This document shows, piece after piece, positions 17,828-26,802 of a stretch of DNA of 52,428 nt. Location of the stretch: contig PMOK01000050.1 of NCBI GenBank assembly GCA_003162425.1, positions 1 to 52,428 on the forward strand. Reading direction: 5' to 3'. Made by a program: the position numbers and the translations under genes. Source of the DNA: Bryobacterales bacterium. GTDB taxonomy: Bacteria > Acidobacteriota > Terriglobia > Bryobacterales > Bryobacteraceae. How positions within the stretch are numbered: the stretch's first letter is position 1; each line of letters begins with the position of its first letter. A model generated the notes under the pieces. That model was given only the letters and a program-made list of their open reading frames with translations. It did not search any database and was not told the origin of the DNA.

Positions 17828-18958
17828 TTACGGTCGCGGTTCGGTAACACTCCGCGAATGTAAGAGCTGTGCGTAGATCTCTCCCATTCGTTTCGCGGAT
17901 GCGCGGATAGAAAAGCCATCGCGCACGAACTTGGCGCCGGCTTCGGCCAGCCGCCTGCGCAGCGGTTCGCTCTCAACAAAAGTCTGAAGCGCCGCGGTCA
18001 GGCTTGCGGCGTCGCCGGGCTCGAATAAGAGTCCTGTTTCGCCGTTCCGCACCAGTTCCGGATTGCCGCCTACGTTGGACGCCACCACAAGGCACCCGCA
18101 CGCCATGGCTTCCATCAGCGCATTAGACAGCGCTTCCGATAGAGACGGCAATACGAATATGTCGATGGCGCGCAGCCAATCCGTCACCTCGCCCGTGTTC
18201 AAAGCAAAAACGCAATCTTCGCGGATGCCGAGCGCTTGTGACTCGGCCTGCAGCGATTCCAGCATGGGACCATCGCCGACAATCGCCAACTTCATGCCGG
18301 CGCGCAAGTGGCGGACGCGGGCAAATGCCTGGAGCAGGGTGGGCAATCCCTTTTCGGGACGCAAGGCGCACACCACGCCGATCACGAAGGAATCGCGCGG
18401 CAGATCCGGCGGCCTGGGCGAGTCGAGAGGACTGAATACATCCAGATCAACGCCGTTGTAGCAAAGCTGAATCCGGTTGGCCGGTACGCGCTCTTCCTGC
18501 TCCAGGTGGCGCCGCACGAAATCGCAATTCACCACGATGGCGTCCACCAGATGGTCCGTCATGCGGACCAGTCGGCGATAACCGCGCGGGATCAAGTCGC
18601 GATGGGAGCGTTGGCTTGAGAGAACGGCGGCCGATGTAAGGAATCGGCTTGCCGGGACCGCAAAAACCGTGGCCGGATAATCGAAGGTATGGACCAGCCG
18701 GATTTTGTGGCGGCGGATGTAGCGCGCCAGTTGGAAGGCGCCCGATACGGCTCCCGGTGAGCGGAACGAAGCCACGGGAAAACGAGCGACGGGAACGCCG
18801 GCGGCTTCGAGTTCGCGCCGGCCCTCGCCTTCCGGCCGGAAGCAGCCCACGTGTGGCTCAAACGCGGAACGGTCCAGGGCTTTTGCGATTTCACGCAATT
18901 GCCGCTCGCTGCCGCCTGCCTCGAGCGCGCGAGCCATCAGCAAAACCGGCCACGGCAT
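17828..18958 (-). CDS. Glycosyltransferase family 4 (GT-B)
   Basis: A 376-residue retaining-type glycosyltransferase. The N-terminal half starts MARALEAGGSERQLREIAK, typical of the acceptor domain; the C-terminal half has VCALRPEKGLPTLLQAF, IVGDGPM, FVLPSLSEALSNALMEAMA (the E-x7-E motif) and VGGNPELV. It transfers a sugar from a nucleotide donor onto a growing glycan or lipid at the cytoplasmic face. It is the first gene of the surface-polysaccharide region. The final residues SVTEPRP and the TAA stop codon are encoded by a GGTTCGG-family repeat arm, so the native C-terminus has probably been altered. Confidence 0.9.
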   Translation of the reverse strand: MPWPVLLMARALEAGGSERQLREIAKALDRSAFEPHVGCFRPEGEGRRELEAAGVPVARFPVASFRSPGAVSGAFQLARYIRRHKIRLVHTFDYPATVFAVPASRFLTSAAVLSSQRSHRDLIPRGYRRLVRMTDHLVDAIVVNCDFVRRHLEQEERVPANRIQLCYNGVDLDVFSPLDSPRPPDLPRDSFVIGVVCALRPEKGLPTLLQAFARVRHLRAGMKLAIVGDGPMLESLQAESQALGIREDCVFALNTGEVTDWLRAIDIFVLPSLSEALSNALMEAMACGCLVVASNVGGNPELVRNGETGLLFEPGDAASLTAALQTFVESEPLRRRLAEAGAKFVRDGFSIRASAKRMGEIYAQLLHSRSVTEPRP

Positions 18959-19036
18959 TAGAACTCTATATCAACACCGCAAACCAGACTTGGCAAGTCG
19001 GAGACTTCGCCTGCGGCTGCGTGTCATACTTCCACA

Positions 19037-20458
19037 TTGGACGCCACTGAATTTACCCGGCACCGGCGCGAATATTGGGACGGCGTGGCAAGCTCGCTGG
19101 ATCAAGCGCCGAGGGTCCGCGCCTACTATCGGCAGCGGCTCATCGAGATTTACCGTTTCCTGATCCCTCCTGAAATGCGAGTGCTGGAGTTGGGGTGCGG
19201 GGAAGGCGATTTGCTGGCCGCGGTACGTCCGGCCCAAGGCGTGGGAATCGATCTATCGCCGATGATGATCGAACGGGCACGGCGGCGTCATCCGGAATGC
19301 CGGTTTTTGGTAGGCGACGCGCATGCGCTGGACTTGCGGGAGCAGTTCGACTTTGTGATCTGTTCCGACCTGCTGAACGATGTTCGGGACGTGCAGCGCG
19401 TGCTGGAGCAGATCTCCCGCCTCTCGCACTCCTCCACGCGCTTAATCATTAACACCTACAGCCGCGTTTGGGAACTTCCTAGAAGGATCGCCGAGAGCGT
19501 GGGAATTGCCAGACGAATGTTGCCGCAGAACTGGCTCACCACCGACGATATCGTCAATCTTTTATATTTGGCCGATTTCGAAGTAGTCCGGTCTTCGGTG
19601 GAGATCGTGTGGCCGATCCGCACACCGCTGCTGGATACCCTGTTCAATAAATACGTGGGCCGCCTATGGCCGTTTCATTATTTCGCGATTGCGAGTTTCC
19701 TAATTGCTCGCCCGCGGCCGAAGCTGGAGGCGCGAGAAGAGCCGGTGGTGAGCGTGATTGTCCCGGCCCGTAACGAAGAGGGGAACATACCAAACATCTT
19801 TGACAGGGTCCCGCAGATGGGCGCCGGTACCGAGCTTATTTTCGTGGAAGGGAATTCCACGGACGATACCTACCGGGCAGTGGAGCGGGAGATCGCGCGG
19901 CGGCCGGGAACGCGAGTGAAGCTGTTCAAGCAACCGGGCAAAGGCAAGGGTGACGCAGTACGGGTGGGGTTTCGCGAGGCGTCCGGCGATCTGCTGATGA
20001 TCCTGGACGCGGACCTGACCGTCCCCCCGGAGGATCTGCCGCGTTTTTACGAAGCTTGGCGATCCGGCAAAGCGGAGTTCGTCAACGGCGTGCGTTTGGT
20101 ATATCCCATGGAGGAAAAAGCCATGCGCTTTTTCAATTTCCTGGGGAATAAGTTCTTCAGCCTGGCGTTTTCCTGGCTGCTCAGCCAGAGCATCAAGGAC
20201 ACGTTGTGTGGAACCAAGGTGCTGAGCAAACGCGATTACGAAGTGATTGCCGCGAATCGCGCTTACTTCGGCGAAATCGATCCATTCGGCGATTTTGATC
20301 TGATTTTTGGCGCGGCGAAGTACAACCTGAAGATCGTGGATCTGCCGATTCGTTACGCGGAACGCACGTACGGCGAGACCAATATCCAACGCTGGAGCCA
20401 CGGCTGGTTGCTGTTGCGCATGGTGGTGCTGGCCATGCGGAGGCTGAAGTTCATCTGA
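19037..20458 (+). CDS. Methyltransferase-GT2 glycosyltransferase fusion
   Basis: A 473-residue two-domain protein. Residues 1 to about 225 are a class I SAM methyltransferase (motif I VLELGCGEGDLL, 49-60; then GVGIDLSPMMIERA). Residues about 235-473 are a GT2 transferase of the DPM1-like type (VSVIVPARNEEGNI, 238-251; DADLTV, 324-329; GTKVLSK). The product could methylate and elongate a polyprenyl-linked or nucleotide-bound sugar. The start TTG at 19037 has no clear ribosome binding site; no better start is seen without cutting the methyltransferase. The stop codon region overlaps the convergent membrane protein by 8 bases. Confidence 0.85.
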   Translation: MDATEFTRHRREYWDGVASSLDQAPRVRAYYRQRLIEIYRFLIPPEMRVLELGCGEGDLLAAVRPAQGVGIDLSPMMIERARRRHPECRFLVGDAHALDLREQFDFVICSDLLNDVRDVQRVLEQISRLSHSSTRLIINTYSRVWELPRRIAESVGIARRMLPQNWLTTDDIVNLLYLADFEVVRSSVEIVWPIRTPLLDTLFNKYVGRLWPFHYFAIASFLIARPRPKLEAREEPVVSVIVPARNEEGNIPNIFDRVPQMGAGTELIFVEGNSTDDTYRAVEREIARRPGTRVKLFKQPGKGKGDAVRVGFREASGDLLMILDADLTVPPEDLPRFYEAWRSGKAEFVNGVRLVYPMEEKAMRFFNFLGNKFFSLAFSWLLSQSIKDTLCGTKVLSKRDYEVIAANRAYFGEIDPFGDFDLIFGAAKYNLKIVDLPIRYAERTYGETNIQRWSHGWLLLRMVVLAMRRLKFI

Positions 20459-22157
20459 CGGTGCAGCCTTCGAGGTGCGACGGTGGCTTGTAGAGCTGCC
20501 ACCAGTCGGTCTCCGCGCAGAGACGGAACCGCGCCTGAATGTCCGGCAGATAGTTCCGGAAAAGGGCCTGCGTGTCCACGTCAGCGGCGGACGGATGTTT
20601 GGGAACCATCACAATATCCGCCGAACCAAATAGGCGATCCGGTGTTGGCTTATGTTCATCGTTGAATTGATGATTGAACGCCATACAGTCCGCGCCTCCG
20701 GGCGCCGGCGCCCGGAGCAAGGCGTAGGGAAACGGATTGAAAATGTCCAGCGTGAACACTGTTTCCGCCGACTTCGACACTCTGCGAATCAAATCCATGC
20801 CATCGTTCACGTAGGTGACATAAACGCGCCCATTGCTTCGATAATCCGCATCGGTACCGAAAGGAACGTCAAAAAGCAGCAGACTGGAGAGGTTGGCCGA
20901 TTGAAAGCGGGCCACTTCGGATGCGGGCGGGTTCCTTCGGCTCTCGATGATCGCAGAGCCGAGCCCGCTGGCATTGGCCAACAAGTCCGGGACAAAGCAC
21001 AGCAATCCCACCAGAAGGACCACTGTATCCGCTCGCAGAAACCCGGCCGTGGCGATCCCAGAGTTTTTCGCCGCGGCGAAACCTTGTTCCACCAAGAGTA
21101 TCGCCAATACCGCATTGAGTGGATACCCGCCGGCTTGGGCGTTGGTCGCAAGTAAGAGCGATCCGCCAAGCATGACTAAAATCGCGACAGCCAGAGGGCT
21201 GAACGACCGGGCGATGGGCTCCTTCGAACTGCGGATGACACCGACGAACACAACCAATAGAGCCAGCGCCGCGAAATCCGGCAGCCCCTTCACGATGGCC
21301 CAGCGGATTTCCCAAAGACTTAGACCGCCGCTCTTGGCCGCGGCCAGCAACCGGAAGGTGTTAAACACCGCCTCAAAATCGAATCGCAACCAGGCTATCA
21401 TTGCGAGGATTCCTGCGGCGAATCCCAGCAAAATCCCGGCCGGCCGCCACCAGTTGCGCCGATCGAGCAAGACGGAATAGGCGGCGAAGACCAGCGCGAC
21501 CAGGCCATAGCTCGGTTTCAGAAATAGGAGAGCGGCGGAAATAATGCCGGTGGAGACACTACCCAGCGCCAGCTTGGCATCCTCGCGCCCCGGGGTTCTT
21601 TGAAACGACTCCACCACAACCATGCCCAGTAGCGCGTAGCCGTACCGGTTGTAGATCATGGCGTGACTGAACATATTTGGAAGCAACCCCAGCGGGTAAG
21701 GCGCAACGGCGATCAGTGTGAGCAGCAACGAGACCAAGCTGGCGGAAATCCACGACATGCGATTCCGGGCGATGGCATAGCTCCACAAGCCAACTACCGC
21801 ACCCAGCAGCGCGCTCGCGTATCCGATCCCCCGCACGGAATTGTGCGCCAACTTCAGGCCGGCCGCCATCAGCAGCGGCAGCAATTCGCCAGTGCCGGGG
21901 CTGTAGTCCACGGCTGGCCGCTGGCCGTTCTCGACGCGCCACCCCGAGTCCAGCAGGATAAAAATGTCATGACCGAAGATTCGCGTGTGCACCGCACCGA
22001 TGAATGCAGTTCCGACGCAGACGGCCAGGATTAGCAGGATCGCGCACGCGTCGCGTGAATAGTTGGGAGGGGTTCGCCAGAGCTGTGGCAGCAGGTCAAG
22101 AGAGCTTGCTAGCTCTCCGCCGCTTTGCCGCTTATGCGGCGGTGGGATGACTGGCAC
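20451..22157 (-). CDS. Multi-pass membrane protein, GT-C-like
   Basis: A 568-residue integral membrane protein with roughly ten hydrophobic helices and a C-terminal extracytoplasmic part of about 150 residues. An early loop, FGHDIFILLDSGWRVENGQ, ends a first membrane helix and carries acidic residues placed like the catalytic loop of GT-C enzymes that use polyprenyl-phosphate sugars. No specific family is recognised. The start GTG at 22155-22157 is uncertain: the first 20 or so codons run through two small palindromes (22100-22142), and no later ATG/GTG/TTG precedes the first helix. The neighbours suggest a role in surface glycan assembly. Confidence 0.7.
   Translation of the reverse strand: MPVIPPPHKRQSGGELASSLDLLPQLWRTPPNYSRDACAILLILAVCVGTAFIGAVHTRIFGHDIFILLDSGWRVENGQRPAVDYSPGTGELLPLLMAAGLKLAHNSVRGIGYASALLGAVVGLWSYAIARNRMSWISASLVSLLLTLIAVAPYPLGLLPNMFSHAMIYNRYGYALLGMVVVESFQRTPGREDAKLALGSVSTGIISAALLFLKPSYGLVALVFAAYSVLLDRRNWWRPAGILLGFAAGILAMIAWLRFDFEAVFNTFRLLAAAKSGGLSLWEIRWAIVKGLPDFAALALLVVFVGVIRSSKEPIARSFSPLAVAILVMLGGSLLLATNAQAGGYPLNAVLAILLVEQGFAAAKNSGIATAGFLRADTVVLLVGLLCFVPDLLANASGLGSAIIESRRNPPASEVARFQSANLSSLLLFDVPFGTDADYRSNGRVYVTYVNDGMDLIRRVSKSAETVFTLDIFNPFPYALLRAPAPGGADCMAFNHQFNDEHKPTPDRLFGSADIVMVPKHPSAADVDTQALFRNYLPDIQARFRLCAETDWWQLYKPPSHLEGCTVR
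22100..22142. repeat. Two adjacent small palindromes in a gene 5' end
   Basis: GAGAGCT-TGCT-AGCTCTC at 22100-22117, then CCGCCGC and GCGGCGG at 22117-22123 and 22136-22142. They encode part of the predicted N-terminus (KRQSGGELASSL) of the membrane protein, ahead of its first membrane helix. The mRNA here could form hairpins close to the start codon. Confidence 0.65.
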
Positions 22158-22219
22158 GATCCATAAATACCACGCTGGTAAGCGCTGCTTTGCTAGCAGT
22201 CCGGAATCCCGGCAGGCTC

Positions 22220-25200
22220 CTAGGGAGGAGTGATGACCATCACCGGCGAGGTTGTCACCACTCCACCGCGATTCCGCTGGATGACATAGTAGGCCACACG
22301 GTCAGGAATCAGATTCATGCGAACCCGGCAGCCGTTTCCGCAATTCGCATACGCTATTGGCTCGCTAGCCCAGCCGAACGGGCCACTGACCGCGGAAGCC
22401 GTACCAAACGGTCCGCTCCCGATGAAGATTCCGCTCAACACAGCATTGTTGGGCCCGGTATTCGTGAGTCTCACCGTCACGTGTCCGGTCAGAGTCCAAA
22501 CCAGATAAATGCCGTTGGAAAAATGGCTAAGGGACCTGGTGTCGAGAACGGCGCCCGTATCGCCATTCAGAACCTGTACCGTTTGGGTTCGATTTAACCC
22601 GTCCCAATCCAAAAAATAGATGGAGACGGTGTGCGGGGCTCCGTCCGAAAAATTGAGATCCACCGTGAATGAGGTGGCACTGTAGTCCGTAGCCGCAATA
22701 TTGCCCGAGGCGGTCACTCGCTGAAGCGCTCGGACGTCGGTAGTTGGCAGGGTCCAAATAGTGTTTGACGCGCCGGCGATGGTCACGTTCACATAAGCGG
22801 GATATTGAACGGAATCATCGACAACGTTGTAACCGTCCGATCCGTAGACGGCTTTCCAGGCTCCCTGGGTAGTGCTGTCGGTCTTGACGAAAGTGGCTGA
22901 ATTACCGGAGGACACCGTGGCGACGGAACCAATGGAACAGCCGCGTTCTTGCCGCGCAGTGGGATATAAACTGTTCGATGAACCATCCACGGGCCCGTTT
23001 TCGGCGTAGCCCCAGCAAAGACGGACCTGGTCGCCGGATGTACCGGAAATGGTCATATCTTGCGGCACGAAGGACGTTCTGACAACTGAATCCGCTACCG
23101 GGAACGGCGGCAGGTAGACGCCGCACACCTCCGAACGAATACCATTCAGCCACCAGCACGGAAGGAACATCCACGCCCCATCCGGGCTCATTTTGGGCTC
23201 GGAGTATTGATATTGGCCTCCGATGCCGGTGAATGCTGTCGACAGCATCCGCTGGTGCAAGCCGCTCTTATCGAGAGGTCCGGAAATATCCATCTGCTGA
23301 ATTTTGCCGGCAACGGGCAGAGCGTTGAAGAAGCAGGGCGCCACTTCTTCGTACTGGTTGGTCAGGCATTGATTCTCTCCGATCGAAAATGGGACGCTCA
23401 CGTAGTGATCTCCAGCATTCGAATCGGTCCGGCATTCTCCAGCGTGAAGGGCATAACAAGCGCTAAAACTGGTTGCGTCGGTGATGGTGTTCTGCGTCGT
23501 ACTGGGGTTGCTGATGTCTTTCAGCAGAAATCTGCCCGCGAACAGAATAAAAGGAAGATTCTTGGGGTCGGGCGCTCCACCCGAATACGGATCGGTGATT
23601 TTGTACACCTGGTTGGTGCCTGCAACGGGAGTCAGCGTATCGGTTCCGCCAGGACTCGACCGGTACTCCGGCCCGTTCCCCGCCGAGGGATTGAGATGCC
23701 GGTAATTCACCACCCATTTCCGGTCCCAGGCTGACGCGCTTACTTGATCCGCGTTCATATAGCTTTGGAGAACACCGTTGTACCCCGCCGTCGAGCCCGC
23801 CCAAACTGGATCGGATGCAGTCAGATCCGGCATCGGCTGCATTATCTGCTGGCTGATGGGCAGGTCAAAGAAGCCGGCGTAATACGATTGGTTCTGCACG
23901 TCGATCCCGATGGCGATTTTGTTATCCGGAGTAGATCCAACCTCGGTCGTCCCATGCACCAGAACCCAGGCCGGATTGTCCGGCAGCCACGTTGCGGTTG
24001 GATCGGTCGCGTCCATCATCCAGTTGCCGGCAGCGACACCCCAGTTGGCAGTCATCGCCAACGACATTCCATCCGGATGCGTGTTGGCAATTGTGGAGTA
24101 AGCGGGCTGGGCGTTGTTGGCCCACACTCCGCTGCCGCGAATGAGCCATAACTGGATCTCGGTGGGGGAAACCACATTTTTCGCCGCCACAATGAAATTC
24201 TCGCTGTAGTCGTTGTATGTCTGGTTCTGCCGCATCCAATCGCCTACCGCGAGATTTTGCAGCTTCGACCAAGCCGTGTTCGTCACCACCGAGCCGTCCG
24301 TGCTGGTGCAGGGAAACTGCTGTGCTTCCGTTTTTCCGCCAGGATAAATGGCGCCGGTGCCCGGGGTGTGGCTGCAGGGTTCCGACGATACCTGCACTTG
24401 GATGCAATGATTGCCTACCGCTCCGGCGTTGATCAGATATTGGGGAAGTCCGGTGGGACAGCCGTAACCCTCGCTCGCAGCGATGGAAGTGCCGGGACTG
24501 CCTCCCGCCGTGGTCCAGTTGGGGATCTGTCCATATCCGGCTCTGTTTATGGCCGTTACCGCCATCTCGAATGGACCATAAAGAGTACTGCTCGGGCTGG
24601 CCGACGCCGGATATGGCTGATCGAGCGTAAGTGAGTGATATTTTCCAAGCGCATGAATCGGTCCGTGGACATAACCCCAGCGGCCCGGATACTTCGAAAA
24701 GCTGTCGAATACCTGGACCAGGTTGCCGGTGGCATCGAAAGCACCGCAGACCTCGATGTTGCGGTCGCTGCCCCCGCTACCCGCCAAACACGTTCTGGCA
24801 AATGCTCCCGTTACGACCACCTGGCCCACCACGAAGCCCGACAAATCGAATCCCGGATTGAAGGCTGCATAAGCCCGCACGATTTGCGACCGCAAATCCA
24901 TGGCCGGGTTCGACGACGGATTGGTAAGGTTCGTATAGGTGAAGCACGTTAGCGCGGGATAGGCGTAGGCGCCTATGTAATTCTGAGCGCCCTGCCAATT
25001 CTTGTAGGCAGGATTGCAACCAGGATTCGATGAATTGTACTGCGCGGAGACCAGCAGCAGTGTGGCCCCATTGTTGTAAGTTACGCTACCCATGAACTGG
25101 GAGCCGTCCGTGGGATGAAATCCAGCGAACGAAATATTTGCCCCGTTCGGAAAACTGGCGCCATTGGATGTCCAAGGGGTGGTGTAGGGCAACCCCGACG

Positions 25201-26761
25201 GCCCCAACGGACGCATTTCACCGAGCGGATTGCCGAATTGATCCTTGGAGATGAAAAGCCAATAGGCCGTTCCCGCCCACTCATTCTGAAACATGCAGAT
25301 GTAACCTTCGAGCGTGTATCCGGAATATGGATTGCCGGCGGCATCGTTCGAGACCCTTACCGGATTGGCGTTGCAATGGTCGGTGATGCCATCCTCAAGC
25401 ACCGACCAGGAGGTGGACATGTCCGCCTCAAAGCCGAAACTCACGCCGATGGAACCGCTGGATCCTTGCCGGTTCACCTGAAATCCGAACGCCGCGCCTT
25501 GGTAATTCGCCGCCGCCGGGCATCCGGAGCTGCACGATTCCACGGTGGTCAGTTGAACCGCGGACTGGATAGACTGGATGGTGCAGTAATTGTTCACGCA
25601 GCCCCACGCTGAAGAACCCTGAATGTAGATTTGGCCCCCGGCGGGCCAATCTACATCGAAGGCATTCTGATATGTAGCCGACTGGCCGGGATTCGTCAAG
25701 GACACTGTGTTGCCGCTCACCGTCACCGTGCCTGGAGTGGGCACGACATCGCCATGGAGCGGCGTATAGCCCCAGTCGGCAAATACCGGCGAGGGTGTTG
25801 CGGCGGGAAGCTTCACCGTTCCGGTGGCGCCGGCGGTGCTCTTCAGAGCGGTGCTGAACTGCTGGGACAAACAGGGCAGATTCAGTCCCTGAGCCAGGCA
25901 CACGCTGACAGTATCGCTGCCGTTGGCGGCCCCGATAGCAGTGGCATCCGCCGATCCATACAAGTAAAGAAGAAGGTCGTCCACGTTGAAGCGCGGATAC
26001 CAGTTGTTGAACACTCCACTGCCCACCATCTGGAACGCGGGCAACGGCAGGAAGATCTTCGCAGCTCCGGTGCACGTTGCGTATGTGGCGCCGCTCGAGT
26101 TCAAACTGCTCGCATTCGAGCACGCCGCGGTTCCCGTAATCGCAGTAGCCAGCGGCGCGCCCACTCCGTCAGTGCTGTTCTGGCTCTTGACGTAGGCATC
26201 CCCGGCGAAGGTCATACGCTTCACCAAAAATCCTGTGGTTGGATCCACCAACATCTGGTTCCTCTGGCTTGGCGTCCAAACAAACTGCGGATAGGCGCGG
26301 TTATCCCACGCATTCGGATCGAAGGGCGGCTGCTCCGGATACAGATTTCCGAGCGCCGGATTGCGCGTTGTAAACGATCCTTGTACCGACTGAAAGGCCA
26401 GGACGTCGGTGATGGTGTAGTAGTACCTCGTGATCGCCGCGAGCGCCCGCGAATGAAATTTTCCATCGCTCGCTCTTTGAGAGGTCCGCAGACCTGCCAC
26501 GAAACTGACGCTCGCTCCATTGACCGCGGATCCGGCGCGGTTGCATCGCTGCGATCCCGCGAACAACGTGGAATTGGTATCGTCAACAAGCTCGGTCCGC
26601 GCCGCATCGCTGTACACCTGCACCAGGCACTGTGACGGATCGCCCACTGTGAATGAAAGAATCGCTTGCGTGGGAGTGGATTGAACGCGAACCGGCCCGA
26701 TCGCTGCGAAGGAGGCGGGCGCACATAAAATAACTGCTACCCAACTGGTAACACGAAGCAT
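22220..26761 (-). CDS. Giant secreted protein with C-terminal beta-sandwich-like domain
   Basis: A 1513-residue protein with a Sec signal (MLRVTSWVAVILCAPASFA). The start ATG at 26759-26761 has AAGGA 9 bases upstream, so an earlier in-frame ATG is not used. The opening VRVQSTPTQAILSFTV looks like a fibronectin-type strand set. The long middle part is Gly/Ser/Thr/Asn/Tyr-rich with many scattered Cys, and contains no enzyme motif that I recognise. Residues about 1291-1447 look like a separate beta-sandwich domain (GAWKAVYGSDGYNVV, then IYFLDWDGLNRTQTVQVL and VRLTNTGPNNAVLSGIF), a type I associate with Acidobacteriota secreted proteins. Probably an extracellular or outer-surface protein; function unknown. 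A secreted partner gene lies 41 bases upstream. Confidence 0.85.
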   Translation of the reverse strand: MLRVTSWVAVILCAPASFAAIGPVRVQSTPTQAILSFTVGDPSQCLVQVYSDAARTELVDDTNSTLFAGSQRCNRAGSAVNGASVSFVAGLRTSQRASDGKFHSRALAAITRYYYTITDVLAFQSVQGSFTTRNPALGNLYPEQPPFDPNAWDNRAYPQFVWTPSQRNQMLVDPTTGFLVKRMTFAGDAYVKSQNSTDGVGAPLATAITGTAACSNASSLNSSGATYATCTGAAKIFLPLPAFQMVGSGVFNNWYPRFNVDDLLLYLYGSADATAIGAANGSDTVSVCLAQGLNLPCLSQQFSTALKSTAGATGTVKLPAATPSPVFADWGYTPLHGDVVPTPGTVTVSGNTVSLTNPGQSATYQNAFDVDWPAGGQIYIQGSSAWGCVNNYCTIQSIQSAVQLTTVESCSSGCPAAANYQGAAFGFQVNRQGSSGSIGVSFGFEADMSTSWSVLEDGITDHCNANPVRVSNDAAGNPYSGYTLEGYICMFQNEWAGTAYWLFISKDQFGNPLGEMRPLGPSGLPYTTPWTSNGASFPNGANISFAGFHPTDGSQFMGSVTYNNGATLLLVSAQYNSSNPGCNPAYKNWQGAQNYIGAYAYPALTCFTYTNLTNPSSNPAMDLRSQIVRAYAAFNPGFDLSGFVVGQVVVTGAFARTCLAGSGGSDRNIEVCGAFDATGNLVQVFDSFSKYPGRWGYVHGPIHALGKYHSLTLDQPYPASASPSSTLYGPFEMAVTAINRAGYGQIPNWTTAGGSPGTSIAASEGYGCPTGLPQYLINAGAVGNHCIQVQVSSEPCSHTPGTGAIYPGGKTEAQQFPCTSTDGSVVTNTAWSKLQNLAVGDWMRQNQTYNDYSENFIVAAKNVVSPTEIQLWLIRGSGVWANNAQPAYSTIANTHPDGMSLAMTANWGVAAGNWMMDATDPTATWLPDNPAWVLVHGTTEVGSTPDNKIAIGIDVQNQSYYAGFFDLPISQQIMQPMPDLTASDPVWAGSTAGYNGVLQSYMNADQVSASAWDRKWVVNYRHLNPSAGNGPEYRSSPGGTDTLTPVAGTNQVYKITDPYSGGAPDPKNLPFILFAGRFLLKDISNPSTTQNTITDATSFSACYALHAGECRTDSNAGDHYVSVPFSIGENQCLTNQYEEVAPCFFNALPVAGKIQQMDISGPLDKSGLHQRMLSTAFTGIGGQYQYSEPKMSPDGAWMFLPCWWLNGIRSEVCGVYLPPFPVADSVVRTSFVPQDMTISGTSGDQVRLCWGYAENGPVDGSSNSLYPTARQERGCSIGSVATVSSGNSATFVKTDSTTQGAWKAVYGSDGYNVVDDSVQYPAYVNVTIAGASNTIWTLPTTDVRALQRVTASGNIAATDYSATSFTVDLNFSDGAPHTVSIYFLDWDGLNRTQTVQVLNGDTGAVLDTRSLSHFSNGIYLVWTLTGHVTVRLTNTGPNNAVLSGIFIGSGPFGTASAVSGPFGWASEPIAYANCGNGCRVRMNLIPDRVAYYVIQRNRGGVVTTSPVMVITPP

Positions 26762-26802
26762 GGATTCTGGTCCTTTTTTATGCTGGCACAGTTCGGCCGT
26801 CT

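Noticed and set aside
25631..26635. A 334-codon plus-strand open frame inside the giant secreted gene
   Set aside because: Antisense to a frame with a good ribosome binding site and signal peptide; the antisense product has no hydrophobic or domain pattern.
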